Positions 1-8,361 of a stretch of DNA of 48,959 bases are shown here, in pieces (within the stretch, counting starts at the first letter, position 1; every line of letters begins with the position of its first letter). The stretch covers positions 1 through 48,959 of the forward strand of contig JAEWBF010000027.1 of the NCBI GenBank assembly GCA_023391285.1, read 5' to 3'. Position numbers and translations under genes: made by a program. The notes below the pieces were generated by a model, which saw only the letters and a program-made list of their open reading frames with translations, was not told the DNA's origin and ran no database searches. The DNA comes from Verrucomicrobiota bacterium (GTDB lineage Bacteria > Verrucomicrobiota > Verrucomicrobiia > Opitutales > Opitutaceae).

Positions 1-2
1 CC

Positions 3-956
3 CCCACCCCAGTCGAAAATCGAAAATCCAAAATCGAAAATCCTCTTCCCGCCCTCGGCTTCGGCTGCGGTTTCCCCGCCTTCGCCGGCTTCGAACCCGC
101 AACCGCCACGATCCACCGCGCCCTCGATCTCGGCATCCGTTATTTCGATACATCGCCTCTCTACTGCTCCGGCGCCTCTCAAGCCATCCTCGGCCACGCC
201 CTCACGCCGCCGCCAACCAGCGACCGCCTCTTCGTCGCCACCAAAGTCGGACACTTCAAAGTCCCTGCTCACTTTCGCTCCGTCGAAGCGATGCACGTGC
301 AGCTTCGCGAAAACCTCCGCCTTCTCCGACGCGACTCCGTCGATCTCCTTCAACTTCACGAGGCCGACTGGGATCACTGGTGGCGCGACCGCTCCGAGCT
401 CGCGCCCTGCAAACTCTTCGATCTCGAAGCCTCGTTCGATTTCGCCAACGCCCCCGCGCTCCAATTCCTCCGCGAAGCCCAAGCCGCCGGTCTCTGCCGC
501 TACATCGGCATCACCGGCAACAACGCCCGCCACCTCGCCCGCCTCATTCGCGAACTCGACGGTCTCGATTCCGTTCTCGTCGCCTACAACTACCACCCGC
601 TGAACACCACCGCCCGCGACACCGTTCTCCCCGCTGCCGCCGCCAAGAAAATGGCCGCCCTCATCGCCGGCCTTTTCACTTTCATCTACCGCCTCCCCGC
701 CGCCTGGCGCACCGAGGGCACCTACTTCCGCCCGCGCGCCGATACTCAACTCGCCGCGCTCCACCAACTCCAACGCGAGTCCCAAATCCCGCTCGCCGAA
801 CTCGCCGTTCGTTTCGTCGCCCACGACCCTCGCCTGAGCACCGCCCTGCTCGGCGCCTGCCACCCGCACGAGATCGAACAAACCGTCGCCGCCTTTCACG
901 CCGGTCCGCTCCCTTCCGACCTCCACGCCGCCGTCGAATCCATCGCCCGCTTCTAA
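3..956 (+). CDS. Aldo/keto reductase, 5' end cut by window
   Basis: NAD(P)H-dependent oxidoreductase of the aldo/keto reductase superfamily (TIM barrel). The frame is open from base 3 and the family signature already appears well before the first ATG at 291: a glycine-rich start (ALGFGCGF, from base 51), then YFDTSPLY with the catalytic Asp and Tyr, followed by SGASQAILGHAL. The catalytic Lys is in VATKVGHF and the His in DLLQLHE, so the D-Y-K-H tetrad is complete. The C-terminal half (LAVRFVAHDPRLSTALLGACHPHEIEQTV) is the usual final barrel and cofactor-binding helix. The true start is at or beyond the window edge: the first codons come from an A-rich repeat (bases 12-43) and may be leader, not protein. 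It ends 15 bp before the next co-directional gene. The substrate cannot be told. Confidence 0.88.
   Translation, partial: PTPVENRKSKIENPLPALGFGCGFPAFAGFEPATATIHRALDLGIRYFDTSPLYCSGASQAILGHALTPPPTSDRLFVATKVGHFKVPAHFRSVEAMHVQLRENLRLLRRDSVDLLQLHEADWDHWWRDRSELAPCKLFDLEASFDFANAPALQFLREAQAAGLCRYIGITGNNARHLARLIRELDGLDSVLVAYNYHPLNTTARDTVLPAAAAKKMAALIAGLFTFIYRLPAAWRTEGTYFRPRADTQLAALHQLQRESQIPLAELAVRFVAHDPRLSTALLGACHPHEIEQTVAAFHAGPLPSDLHAAVESIARF
12..43 (+). repeat. A-rich mini-repeat, AATCGAAAATCC family (copy 1)
   Basis: Tandem variants of the unit CGAAAATCC in otherwise very GC-rich DNA. The same sequence recurs at 22501-22538 inside a coding region and at 37947-37986 directly in front of a start codon. 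Here it sits just before the recognisable start of the aldo/keto reductase domain. Confidence 0.8.
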
Positions 957-971
957 ATTCCTTCTTCTCCC

Positions 972-2690
972 ATGAATCTTCGCCCGCTCCTCCTCGCCGT
1001 CACCGTCCTCCTGACCACCGCGATCGCCGCGTTCGCGCAACCCACCTCCAACTCCGCCACTCTCCCCAACGTCACCCTCACCCCGTCCGAAATCATCCCG
1101 CTCTGGCCCACCACGCCGCCCGACGAATCCGCCCCGCTCTCCCCCGAACACGTCCTCCCCGATCGTCCGCGCCCATTCGACCAAATCACCAACGTCTCCG
1201 TCCCTACGCTCTCCGTCTTCCTCCCGCCCGCCAACCAACGCACCGGCACCGCCGTCCTCGTCATTCCCGGCGGAGGACTCGAACGCCTCGCCCTCGAACA
1301 CGAGGGCTACGAGGTCGCCGAATGGCTCAACGCCCAGGGTCTCGCCGCCTTCCTCCTCAAATACCGCGTCCCGCCCCGCGATCCCGAAAAACGCTGGCGC
1401 GCCGGTCTCCAGGACGCCCAGCGCGCCATGAGCCTCATCCGCGCCCGCGCCGCCGACTGGCACATCGATCCATCCGCCATCGGCACCATCGGTTTCTCCG
1501 CCGGCGCCGAGATCAACGTCCTCCTCTCCACGTATCACAAATCCGGAGACCGCCAATACCCGCGCATCGACTCCGCCGACGACGTCTCCACCCGCCCCGA
1601 CTTCAACCTCGCCATCTACGGCGGCGGCTTCGCCAACGTCCGCACCAACTCACTGCGCGACGACATCACCGCGCGCCTCGACGCCTCCACGCCGCCGATG
1701 TTCGTCGTCCATGCGTTCGACGACTACGCCCAGAGTTCGCTCATTCTCCTGCAGGCGCTGAAGCGCGCCAACATCCCTTCCGAACTCCACGTCTTCGCCG
1801 CCGGCGCCCACGGCTTCGGCGTTCGCGAATCCGGCCTCCCCGTCGCGAAATGGCGCGACCTCGCCCTCGACTGGCTCCGTTGGCAGGGATTTTTGGATAC
1901 ACCCGCCGTTCGCGATTACGCATCGACGTTCTTCCGCGCCTTCGATTCCCGCGCCGCTTCGCTCCCGCGTTTCTCCGTCACACCTCACTCCACACTCCCC
2001 GACGCCTTCGCCGCCCAGCGTCGCATCGTCCGCACCGAACTCGCCCGCGGCGCCGAAATCGCCGGCTACAAGGGCGCCTTCGCGTCCGCCGCCGCCCAAC
2101 AATCCGCCCACCTCGACGGCCCGCTCCACGGCGTCCTGTTCAAATCCGGCCGCATCGACGCGACCTCCTCAACTCCCACCGTCGTCCCACTCGAACCCAA
2201 CCGGCCGCTCTACATCGAAACCGAACTCGGTTTCATCATCGCCACCGACATCGGCGCGCAACTCACCACGCCACGCCAGGCGCTCACCACCATAGAGGCC
2301 GTCGTCCCCGTCATCGAACTTCCCGTCAACCTCGCCGCCATCACCGAGGGCGCCTTCGCGCCCGCCGACCTCGTCGCCGGCAACGGCGGCTCCGACCGCT
2401 ACCTCGTCGGTCCCGCCGTTTCGCCCCAAGAGCTCGGCGATCTCGACGCCCTTCCTATCACGCTTCGCCGCGGCGACGAACTCCTCCACGAATCCACCGG
2501 CGGCATCGTCGCCCGCGGCACCGCGCAACACCTCATGACCCTGATCAACCAAATCATCGCCCAGGGTCGCATCCTCCACCGCGGCGATCTCATCCTCACC
2601 GGCGCGCTTCCTCGTCCTCACCCGTCTCAGCCCGGCCACTACACCGCCGACTTCGGTCCGCTCGGCCGCATCGATTTCGAACTACGGTAA
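972..2690 (+). CDS. Secreted esterase fused to FAH/2-keto-4-pentenoate hydratase-like domain
   Basis: A 572-residue protein with a signal peptide (about residues 1-22) and two enzyme-like domains. Residues 40-305 are an alpha/beta hydrolase of the acetylxylan-esterase/BD-FAE type: oxyanion region IPGGG, nucleophile Ser176 in GFSAG, Asp250/251 in FDDYAQ and His280 in AHGFG. Residues about 330-572 resemble the 2-keto-4-pentenoate hydratase (MhpD) branch of the FAH superfamily: GYKGAF (Lys367), the E-x-E pair Glu416/Glu418 in YIETELGF, and Glu449 in VPVIEL, matching the three metal ligands of that family, then a C-terminal LHRGDLILTG segment. The esterase half is paralogous to the stand-alone esterase at 8362-9258. 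Domain assignment is by motif; a bifunctional enzyme is inferred. There is no sign of a frameshift at the join. Confidence 0.85.
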   Translation: MNLRPLLLAVTVLLTTAIAAFAQPTSNSATLPNVTLTPSEIIPLWPTTPPDESAPLSPEHVLPDRPRPFDQITNVSVPTLSVFLPPANQRTGTAVLVIPGGGLERLALEHEGYEVAEWLNAQGLAAFLLKYRVPPRDPEKRWRAGLQDAQRAMSLIRARAADWHIDPSAIGTIGFSAGAEINVLLSTYHKSGDRQYPRIDSADDVSTRPDFNLAIYGGGFANVRTNSLRDDITARLDASTPPMFVVHAFDDYAQSSLILLQALKRANIPSELHVFAAGAHGFGVRESGLPVAKWRDLALDWLRWQGFLDTPAVRDYASTFFRAFDSRAASLPRFSVTPHSTLPDAFAAQRRIVRTELARGAEIAGYKGAFASAAAQQSAHLDGPLHGVLFKSGRIDATSSTPTVVPLEPNRPLYIETELGFIIATDIGAQLTTPRQALTTIEAVVPVIELPVNLAAITEGAFAPADLVAGNGGSDRYLVGPAVSPQELGDLDALPITLRRGDELLHESTGGIVARGTAQHLMTLINQIIAQGRILHRGDLILTGALPRPHPSQPGHYTADFGPLGRIDFELR

Positions 2691-2787
2691 TTCCTCCGAT
2701 CTCGCGCCGCCTGCTTCCCCGCAGGTTCGTTCATCCCTTCGAAGGTGACCTGCGATCCACATCGTCCATTGTCGTGGCGCTCACCCC

Positions 2788-3237
2788 ATGAACATCATCG
2801 CTTCCGCGTCTCACCCCCTTCGACGCGAACAACACCTCGTCGCAGTTCCCGACGCCGCTCCCGCACCGTCGCCTTCAGCGGTCAAATCCCTCCTCGGGTC
2901 CGCCGCCGCCACCGCCAAGCCCACCACCGCCTTGGTCGCCGGCTGGAAGCTCACCACCGTTCCCCACATGGTCTCGAACGACGACCTCACGTCGCTCTTC
3001 ATGAAGAACAACGTCCCGCAGCCCAAAGCCATGGAGATGGCCCAGGATGTTCGCGGCTTCTTCGCCAATCCCGTCGTTCGCACTGTCACGGTCGCCGTTT
3101 CCGGCGGAGTCGCCGCCTACCTCGTTGTCCAAAAAACCGCCTGGTCCAAGGGCACTAAACTCGCGATCGCCATCGGCGTAGGTCTCATCTTCGGCGGACT
3201 TTACCTCCTGCTCCGTCACTACGGTTATCAGACCTGA
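2788..3237 (+). CDS. Small membrane protein, unknown function
   Basis: A 149-residue protein I do not recognise. Residues 1-50 are Ala/Pro/Ser-rich and probably flexible. The middle (about 50-90) looks soluble and helical. Two hydrophobic segments follow, about 93-113 (VTVAVSGGVAAYLVV) and 124-143 (LAIAIGVGLIFGGLYLLL), giving a C-terminal membrane hairpin like those of holin-like or stress-related small proteins. Its last 10 bases overlap the tail of the convergent gene at 3228-3521. No clear ribosome site precedes the ATG. Confidence 0.6.
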   Translation: MNIIASASHPLRREQHLVAVPDAAPAPSPSAVKSLLGSAAATAKPTTALVAGWKLTTVPHMVSNDDLTSLFMKNNVPQPKAMEMAQDVRGFFANPVVRTVTVAVSGGVAAYLVVQKTAWSKGTKLAIAIGVGLIFGGLYLLLRHYGYQT

Positions 3238-3521
3238 CGGCCCGACAACGTCGCTCCCGGCCCTCTCACTTCCTGCTCCCGCAGCTTCAGCTCCCGCAGC
3301 GTCTCTCCCAACTCCGCGGAAATCCTTTCCGCCATCATCGTTCCCCATTTTTCCCGGCGCGCTTGATCGAGCCGCTCTTCCAACCACGCGGCCTGGCGCT
3401 GCAGCCGCTGCATCTCTCGCACCGGTGTGCGCAGCGACGGATCGCGCGCCTTCAACAGGCCATTCACATACGCAGCCACGCTGATCGCGAAGACCGCTAG
3501 AATCGCAAACGCTTCGGGCAT
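3228..3521 (-). CDS. Membrane-anchored coiled-coil protein, PspB-like layout
   Basis: A 97-residue protein starting MPEAFAILAVF. One N-terminal membrane helix (about residues 4-22) is followed by a charged helical segment (about 30-85, with MQRLQRQAAWLEERLDQARRE) predicted to form a coiled coil. This resembles the layout of phage-shock protein B, but the resemblance is architectural only. The frame stays open upstream to 3644, but those residues are Gly/Arg-rich and look non-coding, so the ATG at 3521 is preferred. Its stop overlaps the stop region of the facing gene by 10 bp. Confidence 0.6.
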   Translation of the reverse strand: MPEAFAILAVFAISVAAYVNGLLKARDPSLRTPVREMQRLQRQAAWLEERLDQARREKWGTMMAERISAELGETLRELKLREQEVRGPGATLSGRQV

Positions 3522-3658
3522 GAGAAACGGGTGGGTGCCTCCCACTCTGCCGCATTTCCGCCCGCGTGCCACTCCGCCGCCGCGTCCTTCGGCAATTATT
3601 CCGCGCGCTCGCCAGCCCATTAATCCCGCAACTTCGCGCCGCACCGCCCTGAACCGTG

Positions 3659-3679
3659 GGAGGGCTTTACGCCCCGACC
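3659..3679 (+). repeat. Possible REP-like hairpin with GGAG head
   Basis: GGAG followed by GGCTTTACGCCCCGACC, with a short GGGC/GCCC stem around a TTTAC loop. It lies between a small-protein gene and the end of the Tat-exported gene. The stem is short, so this is the weakest member of the REP-like set. Confidence 0.4.
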
Positions 3680-3681
3680 AA

Positions 3682-5946
3682 TCACCCGATCACCACCACC
3701 TCGTGATCCAAAATCCCTTCCACCTCAAACTCGCACCATCCGCCTTCCACACGCGCCGCCACATTCCCTCCCCGCACCAACGACCGCACCGCCCCACCCG
3801 CCACGTCCGCGCCCAAACGCACACGCACCCGCAACGGCCCGACCTTGATCAACTCGTGCACCGGCGTTCGCCATGTGCCCGCGCTCGTCAGATTCACGAG
3901 GTGCAACACCCTCCGTCCGCGCTGACGATACAAATGGCAATCGATCAACCCCGCTCCCTCGACCTTCACCGGCACGTCGTCTTTCACCGCCCATCGGACG
4001 ATGTTCGCCAGTAAATTTCCCTGATCCGGCAGATACTCGCGCGCGAATCGCCGATCCACATCCGCCGCCAAATACGCCACGCGCCCGCCCGCTGCGTGCT
4101 CGCGCAACACCAGCGCCGGGATCTCCGTCCGCGGCTCGCGCATCCACACCGCCTCCACCGGATTCACCGGCACCGGCGGCACAAACGTCAATGGCACCAC
4201 CGCGCCCGCGTCCACGTTCAAGGCCTCCAACATTCCGCCAAATCCAATGATGTCCGTCCCCTGGAACCCGCGCACCACCTCGTGCCGCGCCGTTTCCTCC
4301 GCCAACTCCGCCGGCAAACGCAGATACGTCTGACGCCACTCCTTCGCCCACGCCGTCCGCTTCGCCTCATTCCTCCAACTATGCTCCGCCGGCACATGCA
4401 CACCCAACAGGTCTGCCAGCGCGAAATCTTCCCGCACGTCGCCCCACTCGTTGCAGAGCGAACTCAATCCCGTCGCCAACAAACTCCCGCCCGTCTCCAC
4501 GAAGCGCCGCAGCGCCGACACCTGCGCATCCGACAACGCCGCCACATTCGGCAAAATCAAAAGCTTCAACCCCAACTCCGTCACTTCGCGCTCCACGTCA
4601 TCCGCGTGCACCGGCACATACGGAATCCGCCCGCGCACCAGCGCCTGCGTCCACCCATTCCAGGGATCGTCCACGTGCGCGCCGCCGTCGTCGCGCCCGA
4701 AGAAATCCATGTTCCGTTGCGACCACACCAGCCCCACCGTCGCCACCGGACGCCGGTTGATCAGAAACTCTTGATGTTCGCGATGCCACTGCCACAGCGG
4801 CACCGCCGGCTCGAACATCCGCCGGTCCTCCTGCACCGAGCCCACCATGTGCCACCAGGGCTGCACGCCGCCCGCGAATCCTTCCACCGCCCACATGCGC
4901 ACCTCCGCCGCCGGCTTCGCCGCCAGCCGGAAATTATTCTCCGTGAGATGATACATCGCCATGCTCTCCGGCACGATCTTGTCCCAGCCGCCGGTGCTGC
5001 GTATCCGTTTTCCCACTTCGCCGTTGTGCTGGAAGCCGCGGTTGTCGTGACGCCTCTGATCGTCCAACATCACCAGCTCCGCGCGCCGATAAACTTCTCG
5101 ATCGTCGCGAAACACCCGCGACTGCCAGTTCTGCGATCCGGCCATCATCCCGACCCAAATGCAATGCGGCCCGCCCGCCTCCCGCGTCGTCCGGTTGAAA
5201 TGATCCCAAATCTCCAACCGCCGCTCGTAATTCCACATGATCCACTCGCGATACACGCGTGAGTTCCAGTCCGCCTTCCGCGGAATCCCCTCGCCCGTTC
5301 GCGCGCGAAACTTCCGCTCGCAGTTCGCACAGAAACACGGCTGGTGCCGCATCGGCCCGTTCCAATTGTTGTCCGTGAATCCTTCCGGCTTATAACGCGT
5401 CGCGATCTCCCGCAGCACCGCCGGCATATACTCGTCGTAATACGGCCCGTTCACGCACGCCTGATACAGGTTCGTCCACGTGTAAGGCTTCCCGTCCGCA
5501 TCGTGCGCAAACCAATCCGGATGCGCCCGGTAAAACGCCTCGTCCGCCCGGTTCGAATCCATCCGCGAAAACACCGCCAGCCCATCCTCGTGCGCCGCCC
5601 GCGTGATCTCCCCAAATAAATCCCGGTCACCCAGAAATTCCGCCCGTCGGTGAAACGGCACATCCGTGGGATAATACGCCGTAATCCCTCCGCCATTCAC
5701 CACCACGCCATCGAGCGCCGTCCGTTTCCAGTGCTCTCGCCACCAGCTCAAATCGAAGCGCGCTGGATCCATCTCCGTCAGATTCGTCTGCCCCCATCGC
5801 ACACACCGCCGATACCACGGCACCCCGCCCGCGCCCGTATCCGCCGCCTCAACACGCCACCCACCCACCATCGCGAGCGCCGCCGCTCCCGCCGCCGTCT
5901 TCACAAACTCCCGCCGCGACAGAGAGGAAATGTCTTTGTCATTCAT
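3682..5946 (-). CDS. Tat-exported glycoside-hydrolase-like protein
   Basis: A 754-residue protein. It begins with a twin-arginine signal (SRREFVK at residues 10-16, then AAGAAALAMVGG), so it is exported folded. The body looks like a TIM-barrel hydrolase of the hypothetical glycosyl hydrolase/GH42-like type: WYRRCVRWGQTNLTEMDPARFD at the start, a central part rich in Trp, Tyr, Asp and Glu (GFTDNNWNGPMRHQPCFCANCERKF), and a region LLILPNVAALSDAQVSALRRFVETGGSLLATG typical of the beta-galactosidase trimerisation (GATase-like) domain. The frame extends to an ATG at 6003, but those 19 residues (MFIRVCSWCFF...) are translated from an intergenic repeat; the ATG at 5946 directly precedes the Tat signal. 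Substrate unknown. Confidence 0.8.
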   Translation of the reverse strand: MNDKDISSLSRREFVKTAAGAAALAMVGGWRVEAADTGAGGVPWYRRCVRWGQTNLTEMDPARFDLSWWREHWKRTALDGVVVNGGGITAYYPTDVPFHRRAEFLGDRDLFGEITRAAHEDGLAVFSRMDSNRADEAFYRAHPDWFAHDADGKPYTWTNLYQACVNGPYYDEYMPAVLREIATRYKPEGFTDNNWNGPMRHQPCFCANCERKFRARTGEGIPRKADWNSRVYREWIMWNYERRLEIWDHFNRTTREAGGPHCIWVGMMAGSQNWQSRVFRDDREVYRRAELVMLDDQRRHDNRGFQHNGEVGKRIRSTGGWDKIVPESMAMYHLTENNFRLAAKPAAEVRMWAVEGFAGGVQPWWHMVGSVQEDRRMFEPAVPLWQWHREHQEFLINRRPVATVGLVWSQRNMDFFGRDDGGAHVDDPWNGWTQALVRGRIPYVPVHADDVEREVTELGLKLLILPNVAALSDAQVSALRRFVETGGSLLATGLSSLCNEWGDVREDFALADLLGVHVPAEHSWRNEAKRTAWAKEWRQTYLRLPAELAEETARHEVVRGFQGTDIIGFGGMLEALNVDAGAVVPLTFVPPVPVNPVEAVWMREPRTEIPALVLREHAAGGRVAYLAADVDRRFAREYLPDQGNLLANIVRWAVKDDVPVKVEGAGLIDCHLYRQRGRRVLHLVNLTSAGTWRTPVHELIKVGPLRVRVRLGADVAGGAVRSLVRGGNVAARVEGGWCEFEVEGILDHEVVVIG

Positions 5947-5976
5947 GAAAGCGAATCCAAGCAGCCCGACGAAGAA

Positions 5977-6006
5977 GCACCACGAACAGACCCGGATAAA
6001 CACGAA
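5977..6006 (-). repeat. Diverged, inverted copy of the CCGTGTTCATCCGTGG repeat
   Basis: Read on the minus strand this stretch (CGTGTTTATCC, then CTGTTCGTGG) is a diverged member of the periodic family at 6032-6061, 6099-6129 and 41322-41352, in opposite orientation to its neighbour at 6032. It creates the misleading upstream start for the Tat-exported gene. Confidence 0.55.
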
Positions 6007-6031
6007 CCCCGACTCGGCCTGCGTCCCCTAA

Positions 6032-6061
6032 ATTCGTGTCCCTTCGTGTCCATTCGTGGTT
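6032..6061 (+). repeat. Periodic repeat, ATTCGTGTCC type
   Basis: Three roughly 10-bp units, each close to ATTCGTGTCC, ending in ATTCGTGGTT. It lies in the 182-bp gap between the Tat-exported gene and the quinoprotein. Related copies are at 6099-6129 and 41322-41352, and a different-sequence but same-pattern element is at 36923-36951. Confidence 0.75.
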
Positions 6062-6098
6062 CACAATTCTCTCAGCGCAACGACCCGCCCCTCTTTCG

Positions 6099-6129
6099 CA
6101 TCCGTGTTCATCCGCGTCCATCCGTGGTT
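6099..6129 (+). repeat. Periodic repeat, CATCCGTGTT type, touching the quinoprotein stop codon
   Basis: Three units of about 10 bp (CATCCGTGTT, CATCCGCGTC, CATCCGTGGTT). It is 29/31 identical to 41322-41352. Its end overlaps the stop codon of the minus-strand quinoprotein gene (6129-6131), so the repeat forms that gene's immediate 3' flank. Confidence 0.78.
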
Positions 6130-8288
6130 CATTTCCGCTCCGGCAGCGCGAACGCCACATACGCGTCCCCGCTCTTCGTGCCCATCTTCCCGCCGCCGCA
6201 CGCAATCACGACGAACTGCCGTCCGTTCACTTCATACGTCGCCGGCGTCGCATAACCGCCCGCCGGAAGCTTCGTCTTCCACAGCTCGCGGCCCGTCTTC
6301 CGATCAAACGCGCGGAAATGCTCGTCCTTGCTCGCGCCAATGAAAATCACCCCGCCCGCCGTCACCACGGGCCCGCCATAGTTTTCCGTCCCAGTCGGCG
6401 GAATTCCTTTCGCGGTCAGCTCCGGCAACTCTCCCAGCGTCGTCTTCCACACGTATTCGCCGGTGTTCAAATCGATCGCGTTCAACGTGCCCCACGGCGG
6501 ACGCACCGCCGGATAACCCTCCGGATCGAGAAATCGATTGTAGCCCGTATGCGTAAACGGCGGCTCGCGGAAACCCGGTTTGTCCTGGTCCGACACATAC
6601 GTCGTCCACTTCTCCTCGCTCACCTTTTCTTCCTGGTCGTTGCTCCGCTCCGGTGCCGACGATTCCGCTTCGCCGCGGATGAATCCCACCACCGCATGCC
6701 GCTGCGCTTCCGACAAAAATCCCCACGGCGGCATGACGTTCCGTCCTTTCGTCACCACCTCGAAGGTCTCCTCGCGCGTCAGCCGCCGGTTCACGTCCGC
6801 GAGCGACGGAATGCTCGCCGCCACATTGCCTTCGCGGTTCGCGCCGTGGCAGCCCGTGCAATTCTGCAGATACACTTGCTCGCCCAATGTCGTCGCACCG
6901 CTCGCATCGATCATCGCCAGAATCCACGCCATCTCGTTGCTGTTCACATAAAGAATCCCGTGCGGATCCACCGCCGCGCCACCCCACTCCGCACCTCCAT
7001 CGAACCCCGGAAAAATGATCGTCCCTTCCCGGCTCGGCGGCTGAAACATCGTGTGCGGGCGCAACCGCGCAAACCGCTCCAACACCGCACGCCGCGCCTC
7101 CGGTGTCCGATTCGTAATTTCCTCCGCCGTGAACAACTGCCGCGCAAAGGGCTTCGGCTTCACCGGCACCGGCTGCGTCGGCGAGGTCACTTCGCCCGCC
7201 AAGTCCGAGGTCGGCACCGCGATCTCCTCGATCGGAAACAGCGGCTCGCCCGTCTCACGATGAAACACAAACACATGCCCCGACTTCGTCACCTGCGCCA
7301 CCGCCGGAATCTCCTTACCGTCGCGCGTCACCGTCAGCAGATTCGGCGGCGCCGGCGGATCGCGGTCCCAAATGTCGTGCCGCACGAACTGATAGTGCCA
7401 CACGCGTTTGCCCGTCGCCGCATCGAGCACGAGCAGGCAGTTCGCATAAAGATTGTCGCCCACGCGATCGCCGCCCCAGAAGTCGAACGTCGCCGACCCC
7501 ACCGGACAAAACAACAGCCCGCGCTCTTCGTCGATCGTCATTCCCGTCCACACGTTCACGCCGCCGACGCGCTGATACGCATCCTCCGGCCACGTCTCAT
7601 AACCCGGCTCGCCCGGCTGCGGCAGCGTATGAAATCTCCACACCAGCTCGCCCGTGCGCACGTTATACGCCCGCACGTGCCCCGGCGCCGCCGGCGCGGG
7701 CCCTTCGCCCAGCCGCATGCCCATCACAATCAGATCGCGATACACCACGCCCGGCGTGTTCGCCTGTATCGCCAATCCCGCGACATCCCGGTCCAGTCCC
7801 TGCGATAGGTCCACGCGCCCCTTGTCGCCGAAATTTTCAAACAGCTTCCCCGTCTTCGCGTCGATCGCGTGCAGCCATTGGCCGGCGCCGAACAAAATCC
7901 GCTTCTCGTCTCCATTCGTCCAATACGCCAGGCCGCGATTCACCCCATTCGGCTCCGCTGGCTCAAACCGCCACAGCTCCTTCCCCGTCGCCGCATCCAA
8001 CGCGAACACCTTCAATCTCGGCGTCGTTCCATACAGCACGCCGTCGATCACCAAGGGGTTGCACTGAATCTGCGTCTGCTCCGTCGCATCCCCCGCGTTG
8101 AACGTCCACGCCACTTGCAGCTGCGTGACGTTCTCCGGCGTGATCTGATCGAGGGTCGAATAGTGACTCCCCGCCTTATCCCCGAGATAAACCGGCCAGT
8201 CGCGATCCGCGGCGAAAACCGCCACGGAAAACGATAACGACAAAAAAGCCGGCAACATCAGCCGGCGCGGGGCATTCGGGGTAAACAT
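6129..8288 (-). CDS. PQQ-dependent dehydrogenase with inserted cytochrome c domain
   Basis: A periplasmic quinoprotein of about 719 residues with an N-terminal signal (LMLPAFLSLSFSVAVFA). Propeller-type repeats such as VFALDAATGKELWRF, LLVLDAATGKRVWHY and FRAFDRKTGRELWKT identify an eight-bladed PQQ dehydrogenase of the glucose/alcohol type. A c-type haem motif CTGCH lies near residue 477, with a distal Met candidate in NVMPPWG. The haem domain is inserted before the last blades, not added at the end, so electrons can pass from PQQ to the internal haem. A GTG at 8306 would add six residues; the ATG at 8288 is chosen because it starts the signal peptide directly, but this is not certain. No PQQ synthesis genes are in the window. 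Confidence 0.88.
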   Translation of the reverse strand: MFTPNAPRRLMLPAFLSLSFSVAVFAADRDWPVYLGDKAGSHYSTLDQITPENVTQLQVAWTFNAGDATEQTQIQCNPLVIDGVLYGTTPRLKVFALDAATGKELWRFEPAEPNGVNRGLAYWTNGDEKRILFGAGQWLHAIDAKTGKLFENFGDKGRVDLSQGLDRDVAGLAIQANTPGVVYRDLIVMGMRLGEGPAPAAPGHVRAYNVRTGELVWRFHTLPQPGEPGYETWPEDAYQRVGGVNVWTGMTIDEERGLLFCPVGSATFDFWGGDRVGDNLYANCLLVLDAATGKRVWHYQFVRHDIWDRDPPAPPNLLTVTRDGKEIPAVAQVTKSGHVFVFHRETGEPLFPIEEIAVPTSDLAGEVTSPTQPVPVKPKPFARQLFTAEEITNRTPEARRAVLERFARLRPHTMFQPPSREGTIIFPGFDGGAEWGGAAVDPHGILYVNSNEMAWILAMIDASGATTLGEQVYLQNCTGCHGANREGNVAASIPSLADVNRRLTREETFEVVTKGRNVMPPWGFLSEAQRHAVVGFIRGEAESSAPERSNDQEEKVSEEKWTTYVSDQDKPGFREPPFTHTGYNRFLDPEGYPAVRPPWGTLNAIDLNTGEYVWKTTLGELPELTAKGIPPTGTENYGGPVVTAGGVIFIGASKDEHFRAFDRKTGRELWKTKLPAGGYATPATYEVNGRQFVVIACGGGKMGTKSGDAYVAFALPERK

Positions 8289-8361
8289 GCGCGCGAGTAA
8301 ACCCACCCGCCCCTCGTTGCCAAGCGCTAGGTGGAGCCCGGCGTCCCGCCCCGCCCTGCTC

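Noticed and set aside
380..2791. An 803-codon open frame of Arg/Pro/His-rich composition overlapping the aldo/keto reductase and esterase genes
   Set aside because: It is the out-of-frame reading of GC-rich genes; it has no domain and the overlapping frames contain intact catalytic motifs.
5947..6003. N-terminal extension of the Tat-exported protein from the ATG at 6003
   Set aside because: The 19 extra residues are translated from a dispersed intergenic repeat and would mask the Tat signal.
6032..6129. Possible CRISPR array made of the two CATCCGTGTT repeats
   Set aside because: Repeats are internally periodic, differ from each other, and there are no regular spacers or cas genes.
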